A DNA stretch of 64,000 nucleotides from Aliirhizobium smilacinae (GCF_006335145.1 NZ_VDMN01000001.1:372001-436000); one strand, 5' to 3'; positions 33,145 through 43,300 are shown, numbered from the stretch's first letter. Numbers and translations: made by a program. The notes: generated by a model not told the origin, from the letters alone.

Positions 33145-35115
33145 TTAGAATTCAGTCCATTCCGCATTTTTTACTGCAGCAGATGCCGAAACGCCGCCGA
33201 ATGCAGAAACCAGCTTGCGGCCCAGCGCACGTGCGGGAGACGAACGTGGACGCTCATTCTGTTCGGCGACATGGACCGGAGCCGTGGGACGAGACACATA
33301 CCGGTCGATAGGCCGCACAGAACTAGAACCTTCGCCGCCGACCCGGAACTGGCCAAGCAGGGACATCAGCGCCTCGGCATCCTTTGCAAGACTATGGCTG
33401 GCGGCTGTGGATTGCTCCACCATTGCCGCATTCTGCTGTGTGCCCTGATCGATCGTATTGACGGCGGTGCTGATTTCCTGAAGGCCAAGCGACTGTTCGC
33501 GCGAGGATTCCGCAATCGCCTGAACGTGCCGGTTTATCTCACGCACTTCGGATACGATCGCATCCAGCGCCTTTCCGGTTTCGCCGACCAGATTGACGCC
33601 CTGTTCGACATGACTGCCGGAGGTGGTGATAAGCGCCTTGATCTCCTTGGCGGCAGCGGCTGAGCGCTGGGCCAGTTCGCGCACTTCCTGTGCCACGACG
33701 GCAAAGCCCTTGCCCGCGTCACCGGCTCGCGCCGCCTCGACGCCGGCATTCAGAGCGAGAAGATTGGTCTGGAAGGCGATATCGTCGATGACACCGATGA
33801 TATTGCCGATTTCCGAGGACGACCGCTCGATCTGGTGCATCGCATCCACGGTATTGCGAACGATCTCGCCGGATTTCTCTGCACCCGCACGGGTGCGGGC
33901 GACCAGTTGACTTGCCTCTTCGGCACGGCTTGCCGCATCTTTGACGGTGGTGGTGATTTCCTCGAGCGCTGCGGCCGTCTCTTCGACCGAAGCGGCCTGC
34001 TGCTCCGTGCGGCTGGACATATCGTCGGCCGATGCGAGGAGTTCATTGGCACTCGCAGTGATAGCGCGAGCGTTGAGGCCAACGGATTGCATCGCTTCGC
34101 GGACCTTGTCCAGCGAGTCGTTGAAATCCTCGCGGACCGAGTCGAGATCGGCAACGAAGGGTGTATCGATCGTCGTCAACAGGTCGCCGGCTGCCAGACG
34201 CTTCAGGCCATTGCCAAGCGACTGGAGTGCAAACTGCACATTCCGGGCTTCGGACGCCTTTTCGATTTCCTGGCGCTCCCTTTCGCTCTCGACAAGATTT
34301 CTGCTGGCTTGCGTCTGCTCTTCCAGATGGGTGCGCTCAATGGCATTTTCCCTGAACACAGCGACCGTGGCCGCCATATCGCCAATCTCGTCGCGCCGAT
34401 CGATGCCAACGATATCACCCGATGTATCTCCCTGCGCCAAAAGCTGCATGCGTTCGCGCAGACGATGCATCGGGGTGGTGATCCCCTTCTGAACGAAATA
34501 GGCGGCAAGCAAGAGAGCGGCGACGATGCCGACCACCATGGCGACCATGTTGGTGACGACCGTCTCATGCACCAGCGTGGCCAATCGATCCGTACCTGCG
34601 GTCTGTACTGCCTGCAAAGCGCTGTTGCTGTCATTGAACTGCTTGGAGATCCGCGTCGTGAACCCTTCGAGCGCAGCCATCCGTGTAACCGCGGCCTGGT
34701 CCTGCCCGCTCTTTCGCAGCTTCACGATGTCATCAAGCAGCGTCCGAACGCCGTTGATATCGACCATGAGGTTATCCATCGCCTGTTTGGTGCTCGGGAC
34801 AAGCGTCGAGAGCTCCTGCATGCGGCCAACGGCGATACCAAGAAGGGAATCGAATTCCTTCTGTGCCGTTTCGAATTGCGGTGCGTCAGCCGGAAAGACA
34901 AGGAGACGCCCCAGACGAACCGCTGCCCCGTTGACACCGGAACTTGCCCTTGCAGACAACAGCGCCGCCTTCGCTTCCCTGTTGAGGAACTCGTTATAGG
35001 CGACACTCGCCTCATCGAACTTGTACGTGAGATATGACGCTCCACAGAGAGAAATAAGCGCCAATATACCAATAGACAGAAGGATCTTGGTTCTGATGCG
35101 TAAATGCTTCAACAT
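33145..35115 (-). CDS. Methyl-accepting chemotaxis protein
   Basis: 656 residues. TM1 is about residues 11-31; a periplasmic four-helix-bundle sensor spans about 32-187; TM2 is about 189-208. A HAMP domain follows (209-262), then a second HAMP-like segment (about 292-345) and the signalling domain (about 380-590) with the highly conserved hairpin tip [20 protein letters not shown]. The last five residues, EWTEF, fit the xWxxF pentapeptide that tethers CheR/CheB, implying an abundant receptor able to help others adapt. The ATG at 35115 starts [16 protein letters not shown]; the longer frame to 35271 lacks similarity. The ligand is unknown. Confidence 0.93.
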   Translation of the reverse strand: MLKHLRIRTKILLSIGILALISLCGASYLTYKFDEASVAYNEFLNREAKAALLSARASSGVNGAAVRLGRLLVFPADAPQFETAQKEFDSLLGIAVGRMQELSTLVPSTKQAMDNLMVDINGVRTLLDDIVKLRKSGQDQAAVTRMAALEGFTTRISKQFNDSNSALQAVQTAGTDRLATLVHETVVTNMVAMVVGIVAALLLAAYFVQKGITTPMHRLRERMQLLAQGDTSGDIVGIDRRDEIGDMAATVAVFRENAIERTHLEEQTQASRNLVESERERQEIEKASEARNVQFALQSLGNGLKRLAAGDLLTTIDTPFVADLDSVREDFNDSLDKVREAMQSVGLNARAITASANELLASADDMSSRTEQQAASVEETAAALEEITTTVKDAASRAEEASQLVARTRAGAEKSGEIVRNTVDAMHQIERSSSEIGNIIGVIDDIAFQTNLLALNAGVEAARAGDAGKGFAVVAQEVRELAQRSAAAAKEIKALITTSGSHVEQGVNLVGETGKALDAIVSEVREINRHVQAIAESSREQSLGLQEISTAVNTIDQGTQQNAAMVEQSTAASHSLAKDAEALMSLLGQFRVGGEGSSSVRPIDRYVSRPTAPVHVAEQNERPRSSPARALGRKLVSAFGGVSASAAVKNAEWTEF

Positions 35116-35609
35116 CGTATTATTACCTATGAAATCGACCGGATCGAAAATGCCATAACCACAGCTCGACTTACGTCGGCTTCCGAGAGATGACGAAGGA
35201 TAGGGTGCGGCTCGCATCATGCGACGGATCAAGTGCAGGTTCACCTGCAACGCCACCACAAAACCCCGCATGGATTAATGCATCTACAATGAACCGATGC
35301 GAATACTTGCGCATGGCTATCAACCGTCAATTACAGAGCCAAATCATCAACAAAAAATCGGTGAAATGATAAAATAAAAGTCGCGCCCACATGAATCAAT
35401 GATTCTATACTTAAATTCGATTTCTATAATCAGAAAAGCTGATTACTGCAAATGCTCTGATTATCGATGCCACCAGCACCATATCATCAACTCATCGCGC
35501 TTATCCCGCAGCCAGAAACCTTCATCGAGACAAACGAAAATGGCGCCGCACACCCGAAGGTATGCAACGCCATCATCATCTCATTCGCGAGCCCTGAGGC
35601 CCGGCGATT
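35116..35609. other. AT-rich intergenic region
   Basis: 494 bases between the chemoreceptor start and the end of the outer-membrane protein gene. The stretch about 35280-35460 is markedly AT-rich for this genome and probably holds the chemoreceptor promoter. No coding frame, repeat or strong hairpin could be supported. Confidence 0.4.
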
Positions 35610-36245
35610 TTAAAACTTGTAGTTCACGCCGGCCTTGATCGTGTGATCGCCGATATCCCGCTCGGAGGTCGTGCCTGCGCGGAAGCTGCGGACATCGTTG
35701 GTCTGGGTGTAGTTATACTCAACGCGACCCGAGAGATTGCCGGTGATCTTCTGCTCGACACCTGCACCGACCAGCCAGCCGGGCTTCCAGCCGTCCGGAC
35801 CTTCGGTAGCGCCGTTATCCCGCAGGCTTGTCATGGCCACACCGGCCGTACCGTAAACCAGCGTATTGCCGAGCGGCGCGCCGACCTTGCCCTTGGCTGC
35901 GACGCGATAACGTTCCTTCAGCTTGCCGCCGCGAACACCCACTTCGGCATCACCAAGATGAGAAAGCTCGGCTTCGCCGCCAACAACAACGCCGTTGATT
36001 TCAGTGTTGTAGCCGCCATGGATGCCACCGGTGAATTCGGAGCCGCCCGAGAACGGGTTCAGCTTGTCGGAAGCGGTACCGGCGTTCAGACCGACGTAAG
36101 GTCCGCTCCAATCGGAGGACGGGCCAGCAGGCTCATTGTAAGCCGGGGGCTCATAAGAACTTGTGAGGTCAGCAGCGGATACAGAAAAAGCGGAACCGGA
36201 AACGAAAACGGCGGCGAGCGCTAGCGCGAAGGGCTTCTTGGTCAT
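35610..36245 (-). CDS. Outer-membrane beta-barrel protein (Omp25/Omp31-like)
   Basis: 211 residues with a clear signal peptide (MTKKPFALALAAVFVSGSAFSVSAAD, cleavage near residue 24). A short Pro-rich segment (SSYEPPAYNEPAGPSSDWSGPYVGLNAG) is typical of the rhizobial/Brucella Omp25-31 group and leads into alternating amphipathic strands of an eight-stranded barrel. The protein ends KAGVNYKF, with the terminal phenylalanine that is the outer-membrane assembly signal. Function is probably structural. The start at 36245 is set by the signal peptide. Confidence 0.9.
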   Translation of the reverse strand: MTKKPFALALAAVFVSGSAFSVSAADLTSSYEPPAYNEPAGPSSDWSGPYVGLNAGTASDKLNPFSGGSEFTGGIHGGYNTEINGVVVGGEAELSHLGDAEVGVRGGKLKERYRVAAKGKVGAPLGNTLVYGTAGVAMTSLRDNGATEGPDGWKPGWLVGAGVEQKITGNLSGRVEYNYTQTNDVRSFRAGTTSERDIGDHTIKAGVNYKF

Positions 36246-36615
36246 GATACAATTACTCCATACACAGCCTGCGTTTGGCGGATGGGCAGGCGATACATCC
36301 CGGCTCTTAAGCCTCGAGTCGTTCACGCGGATTTGCCCTACCCCTGGCCGCATGTACGATCCCGCACCGATTACCTTCTACTTTCATGAATTTATAAACA
36401 CTCCATTAACTGCGACCGACCCGCAGCAAAAAGACGTGCGCCAGATAGTCACGACATCGCGAGGAGTGCGCAGACATCCGAGAACGCTCCCACATATTGC
36501 CTCAGGGCCTGACGAATTCCGTCGCCGGGAACAGCGTTCGATCTGGCCGAGATGGCGATCGGTGCTATCTTCCCGGTGAATATACTCAGTCCGTAAACAC
36601 CCAGCCCGAGGCATC
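36246..36615. other. Intergenic region between divergent genes
   Basis: 370 bases separating the outer-membrane protein and acyltransferase genes. It should carry both promoters. Frames here have no protein-like character and I see no known operator. Confidence 0.4.
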
Positions 36616-37710
36616 ATGGAAATTGCGAAAATTCCGACCAGAGACCGCTTCGTGCTACTCGACGGGCTCAGAGGCATTGCGGCAATCTTCATTATTCAGC
36701 GCCACGCAGAGGATCTGCTGGGTAAGGCCCTGCACTCCAGCTATCTCGGGGTCGATCTGTTTTTCGCGTTGAGCGGCTTTGTGCTTGCGCACGCCTATGG
36801 TGCTTCGCTTTCGGATGGTCGCATCTCGTCGTTTCAATTCATGAAGGCGCGACTGCTGAGGCTTTACCCGCTCTATGCGATCGCGCTCTTGCTGGTCACA
36901 GCCTATTACATCCGAATGTATTTCGCGGGCCTTCCCGTCATGGCAGACGAATATGTCATCCCGAACGAATTGCTGCTTGCCTTCTTCACCGGCCTTCTCT
37001 TTCTACCCTCGCCGATCACCATCTCGTTCAACGCGGCACTTTTTCTCGTGCATCCGGCCTGGTCGCTGTTCAACGAACTCGTGGCGAACCTCGCCTATGC
37101 ATTGCGAGGAGCGCGGGCGACACCACGCCAGATCGGGATATTGATTGCAGTCAGCGCAGTGCTGCTGGTGATTGCCGCCCTGCAGTTCGATCGCCTGCAT
37201 GCGGGCTTTCGCCGGCATGAAATGTATGCTGGCATGGCACGTGTCTTCTTTTCGTTTTCAATGGGGATGCTGATCTATCGCTACCGACGCAAGACACCTG
37301 TGATCCGCCCGGGGCAGGCTCTGATCTGCCTTGCTCTACTGATTGCCGTCCTTGCTTTTCCGACGCCGCGCGACTGGCGTTGGATCTTCGACCTCTTTGT
37401 CGTCTTCCTGGTCTGGCCGGTGCTGCTCTACTGGGCGAGCGCGATCATACCCGGTCGGAGAACGGCATCCGTCGCGATTTTCCTCGGAACGGCCTCCTAC
37501 GCCGTCTATGTCCTGCACGCACCGCTGCTGGACTGGGCACATGTCATTGCTCCCGGCATCACCGGGCCGCAATTTGCGCCGTTTGCAGGCATCATGCTTG
37601 TCGCACTTGTCGTCATCATTTCATGGAGCTTGACCGTCTGGCTTGATCAACCGCTGCAGAAGCGTTTCAAAAGGCGAATTTTTCTTCGCGATCCGCTCGT
37701 ACAAAAATAA
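36616..37710 (+). CDS. Acyltransferase family 3 membrane protein
   Basis: 364 residues, OafA/ExoZ-type integral membrane acyltransferase. The N-terminal signature FVLLDGLRGIAAIFIIQRH contains the conserved arginine and histidine; LGVDLFFALSGFVLAHAY and FMKARLLRLYPLYAIALL are the next family blocks. About ten hydrophobic helices follow, ending in a basic tail. Such enzymes acetylate or succinylate surface polysaccharides or lipids. No polysaccharide cluster adjoins, so the acceptor is unknown. Confidence 0.88.
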   Translation: MEIAKIPTRDRFVLLDGLRGIAAIFIIQRHAEDLLGKALHSSYLGVDLFFALSGFVLAHAYGASLSDGRISSFQFMKARLLRLYPLYAIALLLVTAYYIRMYFAGLPVMADEYVIPNELLLAFFTGLLFLPSPITISFNAALFLVHPAWSLFNELVANLAYALRGARATPRQIGILIAVSAVLLVIAALQFDRLHAGFRRHEMYAGMARVFFSFSMGMLIYRYRRKTPVIRPGQALICLALLIAVLAFPTPRDWRWIFDLFVVFLVWPVLLYWASAIIPGRRTASVAIFLGTASYAVYVLHAPLLDWAHVIAPGITGPQFAPFAGIMLVALVVIISWSLTVWLDQPLQKRFKRRIFLRDPLVQK

Positions 37711-37792
37711 AATGTGGTTTCGAGGGAACTTTTTCGTCTCTCAGGAAATTGAAAAAGGATTCGCGCCAAAAATAAAGAGGAGAGCTGCATCC

Positions 37793-38008
37793 ATGTCGAA
37801 CGACGCACGTCAACCCGTTGCCTCGCCCAAAGACCATGTTCTCACCGTGCAGGAGGCTCTGGAACCGCTCTTTCTGGCCCTCGAGCAGGAGGCCGAACTG
37901 AAAATGCTTTCAGCTGCACTCAATGCAGGCTGGCCGCTCGATGAAGCAGTGGCCGCAATCGACGAATTGCGGCGCAACGAACTGCTGCCGATCACCCGAC
38001 CGCACTAA
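37793..38008 (+). CDS. Small hypothetical protein
   Basis: 71 residues from the ATG at 37793, which has an AGAGGAGAG ribosome binding site; the longer frame from 37643 overlaps the acyltransferase gene and is not protein-like. The sequence is mostly helical and acidic (VLTVQEALEPLFLALEQEAELKMLSAALNAGWPLDEAVAAIDELRRNEL). I recognise no named family. It is probably a soluble protein and is followed by a hairpin at 38115-38144. Confidence 0.65.
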   Translation: MSNDARQPVASPKDHVLTVQEALEPLFLALEQEAELKMLSAALNAGWPLDEAVAAIDELRRNELLPITRPH

Positions 38009-38114
38009 TCCGCGCCGCCTGCTGCCAAGCGATCGAACCACTACAAGAATCGTTTGCTTGGCATTTCCCCGGCAACCGGATGCCGAGAACCGGCGTTGCA
38101 TCACATCATAAAAA

Positions 38115-38144
38115 GAACCTCGCCGAGGGGACGCGGCGAGGTTC
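38115..38144 (+). terminator. Hairpin between small hypothetical and DUF1883 genes
   Basis: GAACCTCGCCG (38115-38125) pairs perfectly with CGGCGAGGTTC (38134-38144) around AGGGGACG. AAAA flanks it on the left and AAATT on the right, so it could also serve the opposite strand. The rest of 38009-38344 holds no gene I can support. Confidence 0.6.
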
Positions 38145-38344
38145 AAATTGGAGATCACATTTATTGTTGTCGGGCGACACAGGGGACGGGCACCGCCGGC
38201 TTTATTCCTGTGACATCAGCGTCGATTGCTCTCGGCTTTGTCATTCGCCAATATAACCCGTCAGAAAGGGTAAGGTTCCACCAATCCTTAACCCGATAAC
38301 GATTAAGGTTGCGCAACTCTGGACGGGGTATCAAAGAGACTGAC

Positions 38345-38659
38345 ATGACGGGGCCGAATTTCCGTTTCACCTATTACGATCTCAAATCACAGCGCGCGGG
38401 AACCGCGATCGAAGTGACGTTGAGCGCTGTCAACAATATCCGCCTGATGAACGCTGTGAATTATCAGCGATTCACAGAACGACTCGATTTCAAGTATGTC
38501 GGTGGGGTGGCGCGTAAATCACCGGTTCGGCTGGTCATGCCCGAAAGCGGGCACTGGCACCTGATCGTCGATATGGAGGGCCACCACGGACTGGCCGAAT
38601 CTTCGGTCAAACTGATTCCCGCTCCGGCCATGCAGAGCCCGCAAAAGCAGGATTCCTGA
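38345..38659 (+). CDS. DUF1883 domain protein
   Basis: 104 residues filled by DUF1883. The family pattern is visible in FRFTYYDLKSQRAGTAIEVTLSAVNNIRLMN, then FKYVGGVARKSPVRLVMPESGHWHLIVDMEG with the conserved GG...SPVR..P..GHW.....D core. In some bacterial proteins this module is fused to a TIR domain, but here it is alone. Function is unknown. The ATG at 38345 begins the domain. Confidence 0.82.
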   Translation: MTGPNFRFTYYDLKSQRAGTAIEVTLSAVNNIRLMNAVNYQRFTERLDFKYVGGVARKSPVRLVMPESGHWHLIVDMEGHHGLAESSVKLIPAPAMQSPQKQDS

Positions 38660-38804
38660 TCAATTTCATGCAGACGCCAAGACGTGCAGGCGCATCATGC
38701 GTCAAGATGCTTGGCCTCATCATCTTGATCGTGCTGCGTTCTGTGAACACCATGTGCGTCTCTTCACCAGGACGTGATGAGGATGCTGCGGGGAGGACAC
38801 AGCT

Positions 38805-39623
38805 TTGGCGTATGTACAATATCGTGAGACCAGCGTGGAGGGAGACGTCATTCCCCTTTCGGATGGTGTTCCCAACCAGCTAAGCGGTTCATGGCCGGAT
38901 CGGAGCTATGAGACCGTCCGGCGGCTGGAACTGCATGCCTATCGTGTCGCAGAGCCGAAAGCACAGGCACTGATCTATCCCGGCGGTGGCTACCTGAAGC
39001 TGATGCACGACAAGGAAGGCGTCGAAGTTGCACTTTGGCTGAACTCGCTGTCGATCGATGCCTATGTCGTGACCCATCGTTTGCCAGGCTCATCAGCCGC
39101 GGATGGCGTTCATCCCAAAGATATCGCGCTGACCGACTCGCTCGCCTGCCTCGATTATCTGCATCGCAGCTGTTCGCACCTGCCGCTTTTCCATGTCGGT
39201 TTGTCTTCTGGGGGGCATCTGGCGGGCGTGATGGCTTGTCAGGATCATCCACTGGCCGCAAAGGGTGCAGTCATCGCCTATGCACCGCTGAATGCCAATC
39301 ACAGGGATTACAAGGCGCCTGCGGGAAAACCCGACTATCCGCCAGCCGAGAAACAGGCTTTTTACAACGACTGGCCAATCGGCATTGCGGCACTTCCTCA
39401 CGGGATGCCAAAAATCCCGTTATTCCTGGCCTATGCGCTGCATGACCAGTCCGTGCCGGTGGATCATGTGCTTAACCTGATCAGATCGGCCCAGCAGCCC
39501 GAACGCGAGGTCGATGCCCATATATTCGGGACGGCTCCTCATGGCTTTGCCCTCAGAGATAAATCCGGCACGCATGCGGTTTGGACAAAACTCGCAGAAG
39601 AGTGGATGGCGCAACATCTCTAA
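38805..39623 (+). CDS. Alpha/beta hydrolase (acetyl-esterase/BD-FAE-like)
   Basis: 272 residues starting at TTG, supported by GGGAGGA ending seven bases upstream; no ATG fits. The oxyanion-hole segment is ALIYPGGGY (about 56-63). The nucleophile elbow is GLSSGG (S134), the acid is in ALHDQSVP (about 212) and the histidine in TAPHGFAL (about 244), so the triad looks complete. This pattern fits acetyl-xylan/carbohydrate esterase-like hydrolases; the substrate is unknown. No signal peptide is seen, so it is cytoplasmic. Confidence 0.84.
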   Translation: MAYVQYRETSVEGDVIPLSDGVPNQLSGSWPDRSYETVRRLELHAYRVAEPKAQALIYPGGGYLKLMHDKEGVEVALWLNSLSIDAYVVTHRLPGSSAADGVHPKDIALTDSLACLDYLHRSCSHLPLFHVGLSSGGHLAGVMACQDHPLAAKGAVIAYAPLNANHRDYKAPAGKPDYPPAEKQAFYNDWPIGIAALPHGMPKIPLFLAYALHDQSVPVDHVLNLIRSAQQPEREVDAHIFGTAPHGFALRDKSGTHAVWTKLAEEWMAQHL

Positions 39624-39632
39624 CCGCGCGCG

Positions 39633-40949
39633 TCAAGGTTCGCCGCGCTCCCGGCGCAGCTTGGACCACCAGTCCAGCCGTTTCTTGATGTCCCGCTCGA
39701 AACCACGCTCGACAGGTTCGTAAAATGTCTGGCGCCCCATTTTTTCGGGAAAGTAGTTCTGGCCGGAAAAGGCGTCCGGCTCGTCATGGTCGTAGCGGTA
39801 ACCCTCGTTATAGCCCTCCTGCTTCATCAGCTTGGTCGGGGCATTGAGGATGTGCTTGGGCGGCAGAAGCGAGCCGTTTTCCTTGGCAGCTCGCATGGCG
39901 GACTTGAAGGCGGTGTAGACGGCGTTGGATTTCGGCGCGGTGGCGAGATAGACGCAGGCATTGGCAAGCGCGAGCTCGCCTTCCGGTGAGCCGAGATAAT
40001 CGTAGGCATCCTTGGCGGCATTGCAGACGACAAGCGCCTGCGGGTCGGCAAGGCCGATATCCTCGATTGCCATACGCACCAGCCGCCGGCCGAGATAAAG
40101 CGGGTCCTCGCCGGCATCGAACATGCGGGCGAGATAATACAGCGCCGCATCGGGATCCGATCCCCTGACCGACTTATGCAGGGCAGAGATGAGATTGTAG
40201 TGACCGTCCTGGCCCTTGTCATAGACTGGCGCGCGGCGCTGGACGATCTCGGTCAGGCCGGCGGTATCGAAGACTTCCCCTGCCCGTGCGGCACGCCACA
40301 CCTCTTCCGCCAGCGTCAGCACCGCACGGCCGTCACCGTCGGCCATGCGAAGAAGCGTTGCCCTTGCATCCTCGTCAAGCGGCAGCGGCTTTGCTTCTGC
40401 CTGTTCGGCGCGGTTCAGAAGTTCGCCGAGGCTTTCTTCGTCATGCGAACGGAAGGTCAGCACGCGGGCGCGAGAGAGAAGAGCGGCGTTGAGTTCGAAG
40501 CTTGGATTTTCCGTCGTCGCACCAACGAGGATGACGGTGCCGTCCTCCATGACGGGCAGGAAACTATCCTGCTGGGCACGGTTGAAACGATGGATCTCAT
40601 CGACGAAAAGCAGTGTCTGTCGCCCGTCCATGCGACGCAGGCGGGCCGTCTCGAAAACCTTTTTCAGATCGGCGACGCCGGAAAAAATCGCGGAAATCTG
40701 CTCGAAGGCAAGGCCCGTCTCACCGGAGAGGAGACGGGCGACGGTGGTTTTGCCCGTGCCTGGAGGTCCCCAGAAGATCATCGAACCGAGCGTGCCGGAG
40801 GCGATCATCCGGCGCAGTGCGCCATCCTCCCCCGTCAGATGTGACTGGCCGGTGACCTCGCCAAGCGAAGTCGGGCGCAACCGGTCGGCCAAAGGTCTCC
40901 GCTTGGCGACATCATCCGGAATACGGGGGGAGAAAAGATCGCTGCTCAT
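39633..40949 (-). CDS. rarA: Replication-associated recombination protein RarA
   Basis: 438 residues of the AAA+ clamp-loader-related family (RarA/MgsA/WRNIP1), acting at stalled replication forks. The N-terminus PLADRLRPTSLGEVTGQSHL is diagnostic; Walker A is GPPGTGKTT (61-69), Walker B LLFVDEIHRFN (about 113-123), and sensor 1 is LVGATTENPSFE. The C-terminal tetramerisation domain ends in YNEGYRYDHDEPDAFSGQNYFPE. The ATG overlaps the degQ stop as ATGA (40946-40949), so degQ and rarA form an operon. Confidence 0.95.
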   Translation of the reverse strand: MSSDLFSPRIPDDVAKRRPLADRLRPTSLGEVTGQSHLTGEDGALRRMIASGTLGSMIFWGPPGTGKTTVARLLSGETGLAFEQISAIFSGVADLKKVFETARLRRMDGRQTLLFVDEIHRFNRAQQDSFLPVMEDGTVILVGATTENPSFELNAALLSRARVLTFRSHDEESLGELLNRAEQAEAKPLPLDEDARATLLRMADGDGRAVLTLAEEVWRAARAGEVFDTAGLTEIVQRRAPVYDKGQDGHYNLISALHKSVRGSDPDAALYYLARMFDAGEDPLYLGRRLVRMAIEDIGLADPQALVVCNAAKDAYDYLGSPEGELALANACVYLATAPKSNAVYTAFKSAMRAAKENGSLLPPKHILNAPTKLMKQEGYNEGYRYDHDEPDAFSGQNYFPEKMGRQTFYEPVERGFERDIKKRLDWWSKLRRERGEP

Positions 40950-42349
40950 CTGAAAAATTGCCGAATGCGCTGGCCGCCCCGTTCGATTTCCACACGCCAG
41001 AAGCTCGGGTCTTCGCCCAGCATGGTTTCGAGCGTCTTGGTGGTGTTGACCGTGCTGCCGTTGATCGACACAATGATATCGTTCGGCTGGAAGCCGAGGC
41101 GTGCCGAAGGCGAGCCACGAGTCACATCAGTAACGACGACGCCGGTCTTGTCGGTGGCCAAATGCAGTTCCGTTGCGAGCTTGGGCGACAGGTTCGCGAC
41201 ATGCAGGCCGGCAAACGGGCTACGTCCTTCCATCAGGCGTTCGTCACGCGGTGTCGTTTCCGGTGCCGTGTTAAGCAGGAGCTTCATCTGTCGCTGGCCG
41301 TCGCTGGTCTGGACGGTGAGATCCGCCTGCTTGCCGAGACCGGCCGTGGTCAACCGGTAGCCGAGGGCATCGGGATGCTCCACCGCCACGCCGTTGACGG
41401 CGGTGATCACTTCACCGGGCTTCAGGCCCGCCTTGTCAGCCGGACCACCTTCGACGGTTCGCACGACCAATGCGCCGCGCGCCGCCTTGAGACCAAGAGC
41501 TTCTGCGACGTCGGAGGTCACGGCATCGAAGGTCGCACCGACATAGGGTCGCTCGAACGTCGTCTTGCCTTCTTCGGCAGCCACCAGGAAGGCCTTCACG
41601 AGATTGGCGGGAATGGCGAACCCAACGCCGTTGGAGCCGCCGCCGCGGGAAAAGATCGCCGTGTTGATGCCGATCAGTTCGCCGTTCATATTCGTCAGCG
41701 CGCCGCCTGAATTGCCAGGATTGATGGAGGCGTCGGTCTGGATGAAGAAGCCGAAATCTCCGCTCGATACCTGATTGCGGGCCAGTGCAGACACGATACC
41801 GCTGGTGACGGTCTGGCCTACACCGAAGGGATTGCCGATCGCCAGAACCAGATCACCGACTTCGGTGCGATCGGAATCACCAATGGCAAGAACCGGAAAA
41901 TTCTCCTTGCTCTTGATGCGCAGCACCGCGAGATCGACGCTCTCGTCCTTCAACACCAGTTCGCAGGGAAACTCGCGGCCATCGGCAAGCGCGATCTTGA
42001 TGTCGTCCGCGCCCTGGATGACGTGGTTGTTGGTCACGACCAGACCATTATGCGACAGGATCACGCCGGAACCGAGCGAGGACTGCTTTTCCGAACGATT
42101 GGGCATGCGCTGGCCGAAAAACTGATCGAAAAAGGGGTCGCCCGTCAACGTGCTCGGCCGCTGAACGAGCCGCTCGGCATAAACATTGACCACGGCACCG
42201 GCCGTCTGCTTGACGAGCGGAGCGAAGGACAGCTGCATTTCCTGGCGGCTCTGGGGAAGCGTCTTGCCATCCTGCGCATAAGAGACAGCGGGACAAATCA
42301 CGGCCAGAGCGAAAAGACCGACCGATATATGCTTGAGCAGGCTTGGCAT
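40946..42349 (-). CDS. degQ: Periplasmic serine protease DegQ/Do (HtrA family)
   Basis: 467 residues. A signal peptide (about 1-25, ending AVSYA) directs it to the periplasm. The trypsin-like protease domain has H109 (VTNNHV), D139 (DESVDLAVL) and S214 (NPGNSGGAL). Two PDZ domains follow, about 265-350 and 370-460 (KPGEVITAVNGVAVE and RLGFQPNDIIVSINGSTVN). It should act as protease and chaperone for misfolded envelope proteins. The ATG at 42349 starts the signal peptide. It is first in a two-gene operon with rarA. Confidence 0.93.
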   Translation of the reverse strand: MPSLLKHISVGLFALAVICPAVSYAQDGKTLPQSRQEMQLSFAPLVKQTAGAVVNVYAERLVQRPSTLTGDPFFDQFFGQRMPNRSEKQSSLGSGVILSHNGLVVTNNHVIQGADDIKIALADGREFPCELVLKDESVDLAVLRIKSKENFPVLAIGDSDRTEVGDLVLAIGNPFGVGQTVTSGIVSALARNQVSSGDFGFFIQTDASINPGNSGGALTNMNGELIGINTAIFSRGGGSNGVGFAIPANLVKAFLVAAEEGKTTFERPYVGATFDAVTSDVAEALGLKAARGALVVRTVEGGPADKAGLKPGEVITAVNGVAVEHPDALGYRLTTAGLGKQADLTVQTSDGQRQMKLLLNTAPETTPRDERLMEGRSPFAGLHVANLSPKLATELHLATDKTGVVVTDVTRGSPSARLGFQPNDIIVSINGSTVNTTKTLETMLGEDPSFWRVEIERGGQRIRQFFR

Positions 42350-42479
42350 TTGATTCCTCTTTGCGAATTTCAAGATCGAGTTTTAGCGCCGGGGGCTGGA
42401 AAAGAAAGGTGGCTGAACCCTGACAAAATGAACATCATCTCGTCTATATGGGGCGCGGCCACATATCCGAGATAAGAAG

Positions 42480-42854
42480 ATGCTGAAAAAGGCAAAAGCA
42501 TGGGCAAAGGCCCTCAAGCGCGACATCATCGCGTTGTGGCTTGCCGCCCGCGATTCGCGCGTGCCGTTGACCGCCAAGCTGGTGGCCGGCGCCGTGGCGG
42601 CCTATGCGCTTTCTCCGGTCGATCTCATTCCCGATTTCATTCCTGTTCTCGGTTATCTTGACGACCTGATCCTCGTGCCGCTCGGCATCCTTCTCGCCAT
42701 CCGGCTGGTACCGCCCGAGTTGATGTCCGAATTCCGGCTGATGGCAGAGCAACGCTCGGGACGACCCGTCAGCCGGATGGGCTTCGCGGTCATCCTTGCA
42801 ATATGGCTCGCCTGCATCATCTTCGTCCTCTGGAGCCTCAAGGATCGCTTCTGA
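42480..42854 (+). CDS. DUF1232 (YkvA) membrane protein
   Basis: 124 residues. The DUF1232 core is unmistakable: AAYALSPVDLIPDFIPVLGYLDDLILVPLGILLAIRLVP (residues about 40-80). A second hydrophobic segment follows near the C-terminus (MGFAVILAIWLACIIFVLW). It is a small inner-membrane protein of unknown function, divergent from degQ and 33 bases upstream of the lysozyme-inhibitor-like gene, with which it may be co-transcribed. Confidence 0.85.
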   Translation: MLKKAKAWAKALKRDIIALWLAARDSRVPLTAKLVAGAVAAYALSPVDLIPDFIPVLGYLDDLILVPLGILLAIRLVPPELMSEFRLMAEQRSGRPVSRMGFAVILAIWLACIIFVLWSLKDRF

Positions 42855-42887
42855 GCGGCATCCAGTGAAAGATCAGGAGTATGGACT

Positions 42888-43241
42888 ATGAAATCGCGAC
42901 TGGCCGTTTTGGGCGTCATCGGCGTCATTCTCGCCCCCACCCTTCCCCTGCCCGCGGCAGCAGCGAGTTTCGACTGCGAAAGGACCGACCTTGCAGCTGA
43001 TGAAAAGGTGATCTGCGAGACGCGTGCGCTCAACGATGCCGATGTGAAGATGGTCACGACCTTCGACATTCTCACCAGCCTGCTCGCCATGGGCAATCGC
43101 GACGTGCTTCGCGAAGAACAGAGCGCATGGCTGAAGAAGCGCCAGGCCTGCGGTGGCGATGCGGCGTGCCTGACGACCGCTTATGCCGAACGCATGAAAC
43201 AGCTCAATGAAGCTTACGAGGGGCTCAGCCGTCCGCTGTAA
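42888..43241 (+). CDS. LprI-like (DUF1311) secreted protein
   Basis: 117 residues with a signal peptide (about 1-25, ending AAAAS). The mature part follows the LprI/DUF1311 pattern: SFDCERTDLAADEKVICETRALNDADVKM, then REEQSAWLKKRQACGGDAACLTTAYAERMKQL, with four cysteines that can form two disulfides. Family members include lysozyme inhibitors; inhibition has not been shown for rhizobial ones. AGGAG-like sequence precedes the ATG. A seven-pair hairpin follows at 43282-43300. Confidence 0.85.
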   Translation: MKSRLAVLGVIGVILAPTLPLPAAAASFDCERTDLAADEKVICETRALNDADVKMVTTFDILTSLLAMGNRDVLREEQSAWLKKRQACGGDAACLTTAYAERMKQLNEAYEGLSRPL

Positions 43242-43281
43242 TTCGGCGCAATGATCTGACGCAAACGATTAGGACCAAAAC

Positions 43282-43300
43282 ATGCGGCTTTCCGCCGCAT
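43282..43300 (+). terminator. Hairpin after the LprI-like gene
   Basis: ATGCGGC (43282-43288) pairs with GCCGCAT (43294-43300) around TTTCC, 40 bases after the stop. There is only a weak T-rich tail. Confidence 0.5.
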
